Origin: Hoyosella subflava DQS3-9A1
GTDB taxonomy: Bacteria; Actinomycetota; Actinomycetes; Mycobacteriales; Mycobacteriaceae
Direction: 5' to 3'
NCBI RefSeq assembly: GCF_000214175.1
Contig: NC_015564.1
Coordinates: 3,162,001-3,226,000, forward strand
DNA: 64,000 nt
The position numbers and the translations under genes are program-made. The notes beneath the pieces are model-generated. The model saw only the letters and a list, made by a program, of their open reading frames with translations, was not told the DNA's origin and did not search any database. Below, one piece after another: positions 1 through 7,486 of this stretch; position 1 is the stretch's first letter; each line of letters starts with the position of its first letter.

Positions 1-298
1 CATAGCTGATGATGAACGCCGTCATTCCCATCGCGCCTAATCCGATGAGGATTGCCATTAGCGATGTGATCGCGACCATGCCGAGGACGACCAGGTTGGC
101 CTGGAGGTCGTCGTCGCCGATGCAGCGCAGGGTAACCAGGCCGTATACAAAGACTGCGGCGAAGACGACTAGTAGCGCCACGCCGATCGTCAGACCGACA
201 AATGATTGATCCGACGTGAAGAGTTCTCGCGCGGGAAAGACGAGGAAGACTAGCCACACCGCTCCGAATAGCCAGCTGTGGTCCTGCTCTTCGGTCAT
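1..298 (-). CDS. Sensor histidine kinase, N-terminal membrane part (partial, runs off window)
   Basis: Reading leftward from ATG at 298, an open frame continues to the window edge (99 codons). It starts MTEEQDHSWLFGAVWLVFLV and contains about three hydrophobic stretches separated by short loops. The start overlaps the stop of the permease by ATGA, so it belongs to the exporter operon. ABC ATPase, ABC-2 permease, multi-TM DesK-like kinase and NarL-type regulator is a common actinobacterial order, and that order is the main reason for the call. The kinase catalytic domain lies outside the window, so function is inferred from context. Another small membrane protein is possible. Confidence 0.5.
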   Translation of the reverse strand, partial: MTEEQDHSWLFGAVWLVFLVFPARELFTSDQSFVGLTIGVALLVVFAAVFVYGLVTLRCIGDDDLQANLVVLGMVAITSLMAILIGLGAMGMTAFIISY

Positions 299-1041
299 CG
301 CCTTGCCAGAGCCCGGCGCGACATGATCGCCGCCGCTGCCCCGAAGATGATCGCCCATGCCATGACGTTTACCACAGGAATCCATAACGATTCGCCCGTC
401 ATTCCCGCGTAGGTGCCTTGCGTTTGCGGGTAGCGAGCGAGCGCCACCATCCCGTACATCGGTGTGAACTTCGCGATTGTCAGCATTGTCCCGGTCAGGG
501 GGATAAATACGTTGCCTAAGAACGCGAGAATGACGAGGAGTCCTCCCGCTGCACTCAATGCTGCTTCGGTGCGGAAAGCGAATCCGACGGCGAGTCCGAA
601 GAGCGCAAAGATTGCCGAGCCTAGCCAGCACAGTAGCGCGGAAAGGATCCACACGTTCGGTGGGGCTTGTGCGCCGAAGAAGAAGCCGAGTGAGTACACC
701 ACGAGGATGGGCATCGCGGCCACGCCGAGAGCCACAATGGCCTTGATGGTGACGAACCCCGACGACGTCAGCGGTGTGAGCGCGAGTTGACGTCCCCATC
801 CCTGAAATTGTTCGACAGCGACGGAGCCGCCGATAGACAGCGTCGCCATCGCGGCGCCGTAGCAGGCCATTGACGTCATAATCACAGCGGCGACGTTGCC
901 CGAGCCGGCGGGTTCGGCCCCGAACTCCATGAGTGCACCAAACACGAGATAGAACGCACCGGGCAGCAGCGCGATGAAGAACATGTTGGGGAAGTTGCGG
1001 ACAGTGCGCTGGAACTCGGTGGTGACGTAGGTGGTGCTCAT
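295..1041 (-). CDS. ABC-2 type transporter permease
   Basis: A 248-residue integral membrane protein with about six hydrophobic segments and the layout of ABC-2 permeases: a TM pair near residues 20-70, further helices at about 100-180, and a last helix near 225-240. It would form the membrane pore of a two-component exporter with the ATPase encoded just upstream. Start ATG at 1041 overlaps the ATPase stop (ATGA), and its own stop overlaps the next gene start, which indicates strict translational coupling. The substrate is unknown. Relatives are usually described as drug, lipid or antimicrobial-peptide efflux systems. Confidence 0.85.
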   Translation of the reverse strand: MSTTYVTTEFQRTVRNFPNMFFIALLPGAFYLVFGALMEFGAEPAGSGNVAAVIMTSMACYGAAMATLSIGGSVAVEQFQGWGRQLALTPLTSSGFVTIKAIVALGVAAMPILVVYSLGFFFGAQAPPNVWILSALLCWLGSAIFALFGLAVGFAFRTEAALSAAGGLLVILAFLGNVFIPLTGTMLTIAKFTPMYGMVALARYPQTQGTYAGMTGESLWIPVVNVMAWAIIFGAAAAIMSRRALARR

Positions 1042-1982
1042 GCTGACACCCCTTTCCTGTCATCGAGGCTGTCGGCGGTCAGGGTGATGAACGCTTCCTC
1101 GAGGTTCGCGGAGGTGATCTCGAGGTCATAGCCGAGGGCGCGGTCAAACAGGTACTTGGCGACCGAGTCGGAGTCACGGCATGCGATCGACATTCGCCCT
1201 CCGCGCACGGTGACGTCCTGGACGCCGTCGATCGCGAGAACGGACTCCCGCACAGATTCCGCCGTCTCGGTCGACACTCGGGCGCTGACGGTGCGGCCCG
1301 TTGCCCGGGCACGAATTTCCGAGGTGGAGCCGTCGGCAACTATCTTGCCGCGCGACATCAAAACGACTCGGTTGGCGAATGCATCCGCTTCTTCGAGGTA
1401 GTGCGTCGCGAACACGATCGTTCGTCCCTGGCGTGCTTCAGCGTGCATGGTGTCCCAGAACTCGCGGCGGGCACGGACGTCCATCCCGGCTGTGGGCTCG
1501 TCAAGGATCAGCAATTCTGGGTCCGCGAGCAGCGCCAGACCGAACTTCAGGCGCTGCTGCTGGCCACCGGAACACTTCGCCACCATGTGCCGGGCAACAG
1601 TGGTGAGCCCAGCACGGTCGAGGACCTCACCTATTGAGAGTGGCCGGGGCATCAGGGACGCCACCACCTTGAGCGTTTCCTGAACGGTGAGGTCGGCGAG
1701 CAGCCCGCCAGTCTGCAGGACCGCTGACACTGCCCCGTCCTCGATTGCGGCGCGGGGTGTTCCCCCGAAGACGCGGACTTCGCCCTGGTCTGCAGCGGCA
1801 AACCCCAGCACGAGGTCGAGCGTGGTGGTCTTGCCCGCACCGTTGGGTCCGAGCAGCGCGACGACTTCACCACGCTGGATTGTCAGGTCGATACCCTGAA
1901 CCGCCCTGACCGGCGTGCCGCTCCGTTGCCGGAAACTCTTGTGCAGGCCGCGTATTTCGATTGCGGGTGATTGGTTGGTCAT
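1038..1982 (-). CDS. ABC transporter ATP-binding protein (exporter, DrrA-like)
   Basis: A 314-residue cytoplasmic ATPase that powers the adjacent ABC-2 permease. Walker A GPNGAGKTT lies near residues 45-53, the signature is CSGGQQQRLKFG (C replacing the usual L), Walker B is LLILDEPTAGMD, and the H-loop is in FATHYLEEADAF. The roughly 90-residue C-terminal extension is typical of DrrA/CcmA-type exporter ATPases. First gene of a leftward operon ATPase-permease-kinase. The divergent upstream region carries an inverted repeat that may be the operon's response-regulator site. Confidence 0.92.
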   Translation of the reverse strand: MTNQSPAIEIRGLHKSFRQRSGTPVRAVQGIDLTIQRGEVVALLGPNGAGKTTTLDLVLGFAAADQGEVRVFGGTPRAAIEDGAVSAVLQTGGLLADLTVQETLKVVASLMPRPLSIGEVLDRAGLTTVARHMVAKCSGGQQQRLKFGLALLADPELLILDEPTAGMDVRARREFWDTMHAEARQGRTIVFATHYLEEADAFANRVVLMSRGKIVADGSTSEIRARATGRTVSARVSTETAESVRESVLAIDGVQDVTVRGGRMSIACRDSDSVAKYLFDRALGYDLEITSANLEEAFITLTADSLDDRKGVSA

Positions 1983-2025
1983 GCTTCCACATTCGCCGCG
2001 GGGGAACTCGCGGCCCCGGATCAGA

Positions 2026-2053
2026 TGTCACGAGTTTGACGTGACAGTTGTCA
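2026..2053. promoter_or_regulatory. Candidate operator: TGTCAC-N9-GTGACA with overlapping TGACA-GT-TGTCA
   Basis: TGTCAC at 2026-2031 and GTGACA at 2041-2046 form a perfect inverted repeat. TGACA (2042-2046) and TGTCA (2049-2053) form a second dyad sharing an arm. They lie between the divergent ABC exporter operon and the first YceI gene. Repeated TGTCA/TGACA half sites suit a dimeric response regulator of the NarL/DesR type, which the operon probably encodes beyond the window edge. The regulator assignment is inference. Confidence 0.4.
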
Positions 2054-2113
2054 TGCCGGCGTGGCCGGGCGGGAGGCGGCTGATGTTGAATGCGCTGCAG
2101 TTACGCTTGGGTC

Positions 2114-2659
2114 ATGGTGGGCGAAGGAACGTTTCGGCTCGGACCAGATTCGGGGCACTTGCTGGTGAAAACCAGCCGCAGCGGCCTCGGCGCCCGGGCT
2201 GGGCATGACCTGGTTATCGAAGCGGCCGAGTGGACTGGGACTGCAGTGGTTGGACCGGACGGATCCGCCCGTGTGCACGTCGAGGTGAATGCGGGGTCGC
2301 TCACGATTAGGGACGCGCTGGGCGGCCTCAAACCGATGACATCGTCAGATCGCAAAATGACCGAGAAAAACATGGTCAAGGTGCTGCAGCCTGGCAAGTA
2401 TCCGATGATCACGTTCGTGGCTGACTCTACCGGCCAGACGGGCGATGCTGTGACGGCCCCGGGTGCATTGACACTGGTTGGCAACACGCAGCCATTAACT
2501 GTCAGTGGCACCGTGAGTTCCAGTGGACGGCTGCGTGCCTCCGCAACTGTGACGCAGAGCCGTTGGGGAATCACCCCTTTTTCTGCCTTCTTTGGGGCCC
2601 TCCGGCTTGCTGACGATGTAGCTGTCGAAGTTGACGCGGAACTCGTTCCCGCACGCTAG
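2114..2659 (+). CDS. YceI family protein (cytoplasmic type)
   Basis: About 181 residues from ATG 2114, which precedes the sequence VGEGTFRLGPDSGHL; an in-frame ATG at 2090 is less likely. YceI domains form a lipocalin-like beta barrel binding isoprenoid or other long lipids. The N-terminal GTFRLGP..GHL..KTSR segment and the middle DRKMTEKN..KVL segment match the family's pattern. There is no signal peptide. It lies 106 bp upstream of a second YceI gene in the same direction. The two differ clearly, this one being the more diverged member, so they are not a recent duplication. Confidence 0.75.
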   Translation: MVGEGTFRLGPDSGHLLVKTSRSGLGARAGHDLVIEAAEWTGTAVVGPDGSARVHVEVNAGSLTIRDALGGLKPMTSSDRKMTEKNMVKVLQPGKYPMITFVADSTGQTGDAVTAPGALTLVGNTQPLTVSGTVSSSGRLRASATVTQSRWGITPFSAFFGALRLADDVAVEVDAELVPAR

Positions 2660-2720
2660 TGATGTGACGCTGGACACTATCGGAATGAACCCAACTGGTT
2701 GAATGTTCTACTATATGTAG

Positions 2721-2732
2721 TTGCTTGAGCAA
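2721..2732. promoter_or_regulatory. Perfect palindrome TTGCTTGAGCAA upstream of yceI
   Basis: A 12-base perfect palindrome lies 33 bp before the ATG of the second YceI gene, just after an AT-rich stretch (tctactatatgtag) that could supply a -10 element. Size and placement suit a dimeric HTH repressor such as a MarR protein, which often controls YceI genes. No regulator gene is adjacent, so the identity is inference. Confidence 0.35.
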
Positions 2733-2765
2733 TTACTTCTGAACATCGGCACTAAGGAGTTCACC

Positions 2766-3320
2766 ATGACCGCTGCTGTCATCACCGCCCTTCCCGGCCT
2801 CACCGCAGGCACCTGGACGATCGACCCCGTCCACTCCGCAGTCACCTTCAGCGTCCGCCATCTCATGGTGAGCAAGGTCCGTGGCGAGTTCACCGAATTC
2901 TCAGGCCAGGTCACCATCGAGAACGACGGGTCCGCATCAGTAGCCGCTGACATCGCCGTCGGTTCAGTGACGACCAAAAACAAGCAGCGCGACGAGCACC
3001 TGCACAGCACCGACTTCTTCGACGCGGCGAACCACCCCACTGCCACCTTCCGGTCCACCGGCGTACGTTCAGAGGGCAGCGAAGTGTTCGTCGACGGTGA
3101 GTTCACGCTCCGTGGAGTCACCAAGCCGGTGACGCTGAGCCTCGAGTTCAACGGCGTCAACCCGGGCATGGGACAGGGCGAGGTTGCGGGCTTCGAAGCC
3201 ACGACAGTCATCAACCGCAAGGACTTCGGCGTCAACTTCGATGCTCCGCTGGAGAACGGTGGCGCGGTTGTCGGCGACAAAGTGACCATCATTCTCGAGA
3301 TCGAGGCCATCAAGCAGTAA
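2766..3320 (+). CDS. YceI family protein
   Basis: 184 residues. ATG 2766 is chosen because AAGGAG lies 7 bases upstream, whereas the longer frame from TTG 2721 has no ribosome site. The N-terminus GTWTIDPVHSAVTFSVRHLM is the classical YceI signature, followed by KVRGEFTEFSG and the central DEHLHSTDFFDAANHPTATF. These are beta-barrel isoprenoid or long-chain amphiphile carriers. There is no signal peptide, as is usual in actinobacteria. The gene is followed by a strong hairpin terminator. Confidence 0.92.
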   Translation: MTAAVITALPGLTAGTWTIDPVHSAVTFSVRHLMVSKVRGEFTEFSGQVTIENDGSASVAADIAVGSVTTKNKQRDEHLHSTDFFDAANHPTATFRSTGVRSEGSEVFVDGEFTLRGVTKPVTLSLEFNGVNPGMGQGEVAGFEATTVINRKDFGVNFDAPLENGGAVVGDKVTIILEIEAIKQ

Positions 3321-3330
3321 CCCATCGAGC

Positions 3331-3363
3331 AGTACCCCCTGCCCCGTCGACGCAGGGGGTACT
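3331..3363. terminator. Hairpin terminator after yceI
   Basis: AGTACCCCCTG at 3331-3341 pairs perfectly with CAGGGGGTACT at 3353-3363 around an 11-base loop, 10 bp after the YceI stop. There is no long T run, as is common in this group. Confidence 0.7.
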
Positions 3364-3443
3364 CCGCCGGGACTGCCCCCTGCACCTGTACGGGTAGCAT
3401 CGCGGGAAACGAATTCCATCGCGATTGAGAGCGGGGTGTTGTC

Positions 3444-4328
3444 GTGGCTCGATCCGCGGCCGCTTTGGTCAGCTGCGCTGTCCTGATAGCTGGTATTGCC
3501 GCGTGCGGCACCGACACCGACGATGAACCTCCCGCTCCCGGCACCGCAGATCCGACTACCGAAGCCGCAGCGGATGGGCAAGCGCCCCCGCCCATCCGGA
3601 TCCGGGCAGGCGATGTCGATTCCGAACTTGAACCCTGGACATATTGCTGGATCGATCGGTGCGTGGACGGCGAGGAGCCGGAAGACCCACTGAACATCGG
3701 AAGCCCGGACAGCGTCACCGTCGATTTCGCCGGCGAGGCAGCGGAATTCGTCGCGAATTTCCGCGAGGCTGGAAGCGATGAGTGCGGCCGAAATTACGAA
3801 ACTGACCTTCAAGAGAATCCGGACGGCACGTTCACGTTAGAACCGGTGGGACTCGCTGGTGAATACGACGTCCTCCTCGTCGCCCGAGCGCCGGAAGGTG
3901 ACGCTGCAGTCATGTTCCGCTGGGATACCCCAGAGGACGGCGCAGTGCCTGAACCGCAGGCCGCGCTTGCGATTGCGTCGGAATTCGCCCCCTTGTCGAT
4001 GTCCTTCCCCGACCTCACGATTACCGATCTGCGTGCGGACCCACAGCAGGCTTCGGTTGAAATCACCATTACCTCTGCTGACGGCGTGACGCAGACCATT
4101 GACTCCGATGCGACCCCGACCGGATGCCCAGAAGGGTCATTGCGCTTCTTCACCGAAGAGACCGCCGACCCCCTGGAGGACGGTCAGCCACCGCACCGCT
4201 ACGAGGTGCGGCTGCAACTCGACGACGAAGTACATGAAGCGACAGCGGAGTGGCCGGCCGATGCCATCGGCGGCGCGCAGCCATACGTGAATCTGGAGTT
4301 CACACCCCCGCTGCCGACGGTGCGTTAA
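3444..4328 (+). CDS. Putative secreted lipoprotein, function unknown
   Basis: 294 residues from GTG 3444. The N-terminus is a lipoprotein signal peptide with lipobox GIAAC, so Cys21 would be the lipidated residue. A Thr/Pro/Asp-rich linker follows, then a beta-rich domain starting near residue 50 (PIRIRAGDVDSELEPWTYCW), with paired cysteines nearby (YCWIDRCVDG). A second Cys pair sits near residues 115 and 230. I do not recognise a named family; related actinobacterial lipoproteins share the PWTYCW..C pattern. The stop codon overlaps the stop of the convergent small membrane gene. Confidence 0.7.
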   Translation: MARSAAALVSCAVLIAGIAACGTDTDDEPPAPGTADPTTEAAADGQAPPPIRIRAGDVDSELEPWTYCWIDRCVDGEEPEDPLNIGSPDSVTVDFAGEAAEFVANFREAGSDECGRNYETDLQENPDGTFTLEPVGLAGEYDVLLVARAPEGDAAVMFRWDTPEDGAVPEPQAALAIASEFAPLSMSFPDLTITDLRADPQQASVEITITSADGVTQTIDSDATPTGCPEGSLRFFTEETADPLEDGQPPHRYEVRLQLDDEVHEATAEWPADAIGGAQPYVNLEFTPPLPTVR

Positions 4329-4549
4329 GCGTCAGCCACCGGACGGGGTGCGGGCCGCAGTGCTGCCTTAGGATGCAGACCCACTCCGAGCAGCGCCATA
4401 GCGCCCCAAGCGAACGCGCCTCCGCCGAGCGAATCGAGGATCGCTACATCCGCGTCACTGCCGGTAAAGAAGCGAAAAACGATTACAGCAAGCAGGGAGC
4501 CGCCAGCGTACGGTGCGGCACCTATCAAACGGTCGATCACTTCTTTCAC
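4325..4549 (-). CDS. Small membrane protein, unknown function
   Basis: A 74-residue frame from GTG 4549 with ribosome site GGTGAAG 8 bases upstream. The much longer in-frame extension (to 5131) lies antisense to the lipocalin gene and is rejected. The protein has two hydrophobic segments (about 14-30 and 40-60) and a Pro/Arg-rich tail ending APRPVADA. The stop TAA overlaps the TAA of the convergent lipoprotein gene. No family was recognised, and it could be a non-conserved frame. Confidence 0.5.
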   Translation of the reverse strand: MKEVIDRLIGAAPYAGGSLLAVIVFRFFTGSDADVAILDSLGGGAFAWGAMALLGVGLHPKAALRPAPRPVADA

Positions 4550-4636
4550 GCGGATATCTTCACCACACACGCCCGCCGAACTCAAACTCTTGTGACAACT
4601 GCCACCAACGTGGCGCATTTCTGACAGACTGTTTTC

Positions 4637-5242
4637 GTGAGTCTCACACATCGCGCCCTGCCAGCCGCCCTTGCCGCCGCCGCCCTCGTGGCACTGCCTA
4701 GCACCGCGACCGCGGCACCGGGATCTATGCTCCCCGAGCCATTGCCGCCAGTACCGTCGCTCGACGTCGAACGCTACGGAGGAACGTGGCAGCAAATAGC
4801 CGCGATACCGCAGCCCTTCAGCCTGCAATGCGCTCGCGATACTCGGGCAGAGTACGGAATTATCGGGCCTGGTGAGATTTCCGTCCGCAATACCTGCACG
4901 ACGTGGACCGGCGAGCAGTCCCAGATCGACGGGACGGCACGGGTAACCGATCCCGTGACCAACGCCGCGTTGCGGGTCCGCTTCCCTACGGTGCCATTCG
5001 AAATCGCTGAAGAGATTCCCAATTACGTCGTCACCTATGTCGACGACGACTATTCGTTGGCCATCGTGGGCGATCCGGCTCGGACGTCGGGATTCGTTCT
5101 CTCGAGGACATCCAGCATTTCGACCGAACAATGGCAGTTAGTGCGCTCAACAATCGAGTCCCGCGGCTGGGATTCCTGCTTCTTCCTTACCTCGCCTACA
5201 GCCGGAGGACTTGAGGAGATAAGGCCCCTCTGCACTTTGTAG
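4637..5242 (+). CDS. Lipocalin family protein (Blc-like), secreted
   Basis: 201 residues from GTG 4637. A Sec signal peptide covers residues 1-26 (cleavage near TATAA-PG). The mature part begins with the lipocalin motif DVERYGGTWQQIAAIP, the GxW motif of bacterial Blc-type lipocalins, followed by beta strands including CARDTRAEYGII and NYVVTYVDDDYSLAIVGDP. Three or four Cys could form disulfides (QCARD, NTCTTW, DSCFFL, PLCTL). The role would be binding a lipid or small hydrophobic ligand outside the cytoplasmic membrane. A double hairpin follows the stop. Confidence 0.88.
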   Translation: MSLTHRALPAALAAAALVALPSTATAAPGSMLPEPLPPVPSLDVERYGGTWQQIAAIPQPFSLQCARDTRAEYGIIGPGEISVRNTCTTWTGEQSQIDGTARVTDPVTNAALRVRFPTVPFEIAEEIPNYVVTYVDDDYSLAIVGDPARTSGFVLSRTSSISTEQWQLVRSTIESRGWDSCFFLTSPTAGGLEEIRPLCTL

Positions 5243-5280
5243 CAGGGCAAACGAAAAGCGACGGACATCACAATTCATCC

Positions 5281-5345
5281 CTGGTATGAGCGTCTCTCAC
5301 AGAACCCGAGACGCTCTATACCAGCGACGATACTGTGTGTATCGT
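5281..5345. terminator. Two consecutive hairpins after the lipocalin gene
   Basis: First hairpin: 5281-5296 pairs with 5308-5324 over 16 base pairs with one bulged base. Second hairpin: ACGATAC 5327-5333 with GTATCGT 5339-5345, followed by TTTGTCT. The second resembles an intrinsic terminator with a T-rich tail. Confidence 0.65.
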
Positions 5346-5433
5346 TTTGTCTCAGAAATCGGATTCGTCTGGATGTCGCAACGATGCGACTGTCAACCAG
5401 TGCATCCGCATACTGTGAGAGGGCAATTCGACA

Positions 5434-7425
5434 ATGTTTGTCGCACAGCCACCTGACGTCGCCCCCGTAGGCGGTGCAGACGTCCGGGATATTGTGATCG
5501 CGCTGATCATCACAGCAGTGGTGTCCGCGCCAGTCGCCTGGTTCATGTTGCGCGAGCGCGCAGGAAAATCGTCGACAATCGGGCGATTCGCCGACTGGCT
5601 GGCCGAGCGAGACGGAATGCCTCGCTGGTTCAGTCTGCCTGCGTACCTCACGATCGTCAGCATCCTCGCTGCAGGTTTCGGTGTGTGGTGGGATGTGGCG
5701 TTGCATATGCAGGACGGTCGCGACGACGGGGCGTTGTCGAATCCGTCTCATTGGCCGATCTTCTTCGGCATCCTCGGTTTCTTCAGCGCAGGTGTGCTGA
5801 GCATCATTCTCGGCCACCGCAGCAAGCTTCCGGCCCGCACTATCCGCATCGCACCTGGCTGGCGCAGCCCCCTCGGCGCGCTCATCATGACCGCGGCGGG
5901 GCTCATCGCCCTTACTGGCTTCCCCGCGGACGACCTGTGGCACCGGCTGTTCGGCCCGGACGTCACCGAGTGGGGACCGACTCACATCATGATGATCGGC
6001 GGTGCCGTCACCTGCATCCTGGGTGTCGTCCTGCTGCATGCTGAGGCAAAGCAGATTGGCGCTCCGGGCGCTGATTCCAGTTTCGGCAGGCTCCGCGAGG
6101 CTGTCATCCTCAGCCTTTGCATCGTCCCCTTCGCGTTCCTTATGGAATTCGACCTCGGCGTGCCGCAGTTCCCCGCGGCGACACAGTTCATAATCGCGGC
6201 CTTCCTGACTGGCTGGGTGTTCACCGCAGTCAGAATGCGGTTCGGCCCCGGCGGCGCTATCTTCGCGTGGGCCGTCTACATCGTCGCGCACCTTTTCCTG
6301 ATGGTCACGGTTGCGGTACTCCCGGGCGTGCTCATCGCGGGATTCCTGCTCTTCCTCCCGGCTGCGCTGATCATCGAACTGGTGGCGGCCGTCATCGACC
6401 CGGCTAACAAGGTGCGCTTCGGCGTGGTTGCAGGCCTGCTCGTGGGCTCGCTCGGAATGTTCGCGGAATGGGGCTGGAGCCACCTCTTCATGCCGCTGCC
6501 ACAGCCGCTGCCCGCGTCCGCGCTGCCGTTCATGCTGACCGTCGGAACCATTGCCGGTGTCGGCGGCGGTCTTCTTGCAGCGTGGCATACGCAGAAGCTC
6601 GATCTTGTTGAAGCTCGCAGCTCCTTCACACGGGAGGACGCGGAGAAGGTCATCGGCCTCTCGCCACGTACACCGGCGTTCTGGAAGGCTCACACAGCTG
6701 GACTTGTCGGCATTCTGACGTTCATCGGTCTGATGGCGGTTTACGCACCTCCGACGGATCGCCAGGGTGTCGAAGCGACCGCCAGCTTCACCGACGTCAC
6801 CTACTTCAACGAGCAGGGCGAACCTTTGCCTGTGAACACAGGGGACACGGAGTGTGATGGTGAACGACGTTGTGAAGCCATCATGACGGTGCAGTTCAGC
6901 AATCCGGCCGATGTTCAGGACGCTATCTGGCTGTATGCCCTCGGCTGGCAGGGCCGTGAAGACCGTAGCGCTCCGAACATCCCGCGTGACCCTCAGGCCG
7001 GGGGCGCTGAAGGTGTCGTCCGTGTCCCGATGGTGGAGACAGGGAATCCTGGTGAGTTCCAGTCGGAACGTCCACTGCCTATGTACGGCTCATGGAAGAC
7101 GCTAATTCGAGTCCACCTGCCACCGACCGTTCACATCGCGTACCCGGTGTACGCCCCGGACGACCCTGAGATCCTCAGCGACAAGGGCCGCCAGGTGACC
7201 ACCGCAGCAGGCGAAACCAAGGAACTCATCACCGAACACGAGTTCTTGCAGCGCGAAGTCAGCGACGATGTTCCAGCCTGGCTATGGACGGTCGCGTACG
7301 CCATCGTCCAGATCTTCTGGTACGGACTGATCGCGTTCTACGGTTGGTGCTATGCAACAGCAGCGCATGGCAAGAACAAGCGTCCCGATGACGCGAAGTC
7401 AAAGCCACAACCAGCCACCGCATAA
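5434..7425 (+). CDS. Large conserved membrane protein with extracytoplasmic FixH/YtkA-like domain, unknown function
   Basis: 663 residues from ATG 5434 (GAGAGGG upstream). About ten to twelve hydrophobic segments occupy residues 15-410, with polar motifs in or near the membrane: WWDVALHMQDGRDDG near 90, DDLWHRLFGPDVTEWGPTH near 170, and EFDLGVPQFP. A further TM lies at about 420-440, then a roughly 160-residue soluble beta-rich domain (GRQGVEATASF to about 600) with MYGSWKTLIRVHLPP, which resembles the G-x-W strand of FixH/YtkA domains. A final TM (WLWTVAYAIVQIFWYGLIAF) follows. The conserved His/Asp residues near the membrane suggest metal or haem handling, but this is inference. No named family was recognised. 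It is convergent with the SagB-like gene. Confidence 0.75.
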   Translation: MFVAQPPDVAPVGGADVRDIVIALIITAVVSAPVAWFMLRERAGKSSTIGRFADWLAERDGMPRWFSLPAYLTIVSILAAGFGVWWDVALHMQDGRDDGALSNPSHWPIFFGILGFFSAGVLSIILGHRSKLPARTIRIAPGWRSPLGALIMTAAGLIALTGFPADDLWHRLFGPDVTEWGPTHIMMIGGAVTCILGVVLLHAEAKQIGAPGADSSFGRLREAVILSLCIVPFAFLMEFDLGVPQFPAATQFIIAAFLTGWVFTAVRMRFGPGGAIFAWAVYIVAHLFLMVTVAVLPGVLIAGFLLFLPAALIIELVAAVIDPANKVRFGVVAGLLVGSLGMFAEWGWSHLFMPLPQPLPASALPFMLTVGTIAGVGGGLLAAWHTQKLDLVEARSSFTREDAEKVIGLSPRTPAFWKAHTAGLVGILTFIGLMAVYAPPTDRQGVEATASFTDVTYFNEQGEPLPVNTGDTECDGERRCEAIMTVQFSNPADVQDAIWLYALGWQGREDRSAPNIPRDPQAGGAEGVVRVPMVETGNPGEFQSERPLPMYGSWKTLIRVHLPPTVHIAYPVYAPDDPEILSDKGRQVTTAAGETKELITEHEFLQREVSDDVPAWLWTVAYAIVQIFWYGLIAFYGWCYATAAHGKNKRPDDAKSKPQPATA

Positions 7426-7442
7426 CGGCACACTGAACGTGA

Positions 7443-7481
7443 AGTGAGCGGGTCCGAGGGAACTCCTCTGGCCCGCTCACT
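7443..7481. terminator. Bidirectional hairpin between convergent genes
   Basis: AGTGAGCGGGTC starting at 7443 pairs with GGCCCGCTCACT ending at 7481 (one G-T pair). It lies in the 61-bp gap between the stops of the membrane protein and the SagB-like gene and can serve both. Confidence 0.7.
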
Positions 7482-7486
7482 GGGCG

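Noticed and set aside
2711-3718. A 335-codon minus-strand frame over the YceI and lipoprotein genes
   Set aside because: Opposes two well-supported genes and crosses a strong terminator; Ser/Pro/Thr-rich product without motifs.
4550-5131. N-terminal extension of the small membrane protein to 268 residues
   Set aside because: The extension is antisense to the lipocalin and lacks a ribosome site; GTG 4549 has a good one.
5275-6693. A 472-codon minus-strand open frame opposite the large membrane protein
   Set aside because: It is antisense to a protein with clear TM periodicity, and its own product is a low-complexity Arg/Asp/Glu/His-rich sequence with no domain.
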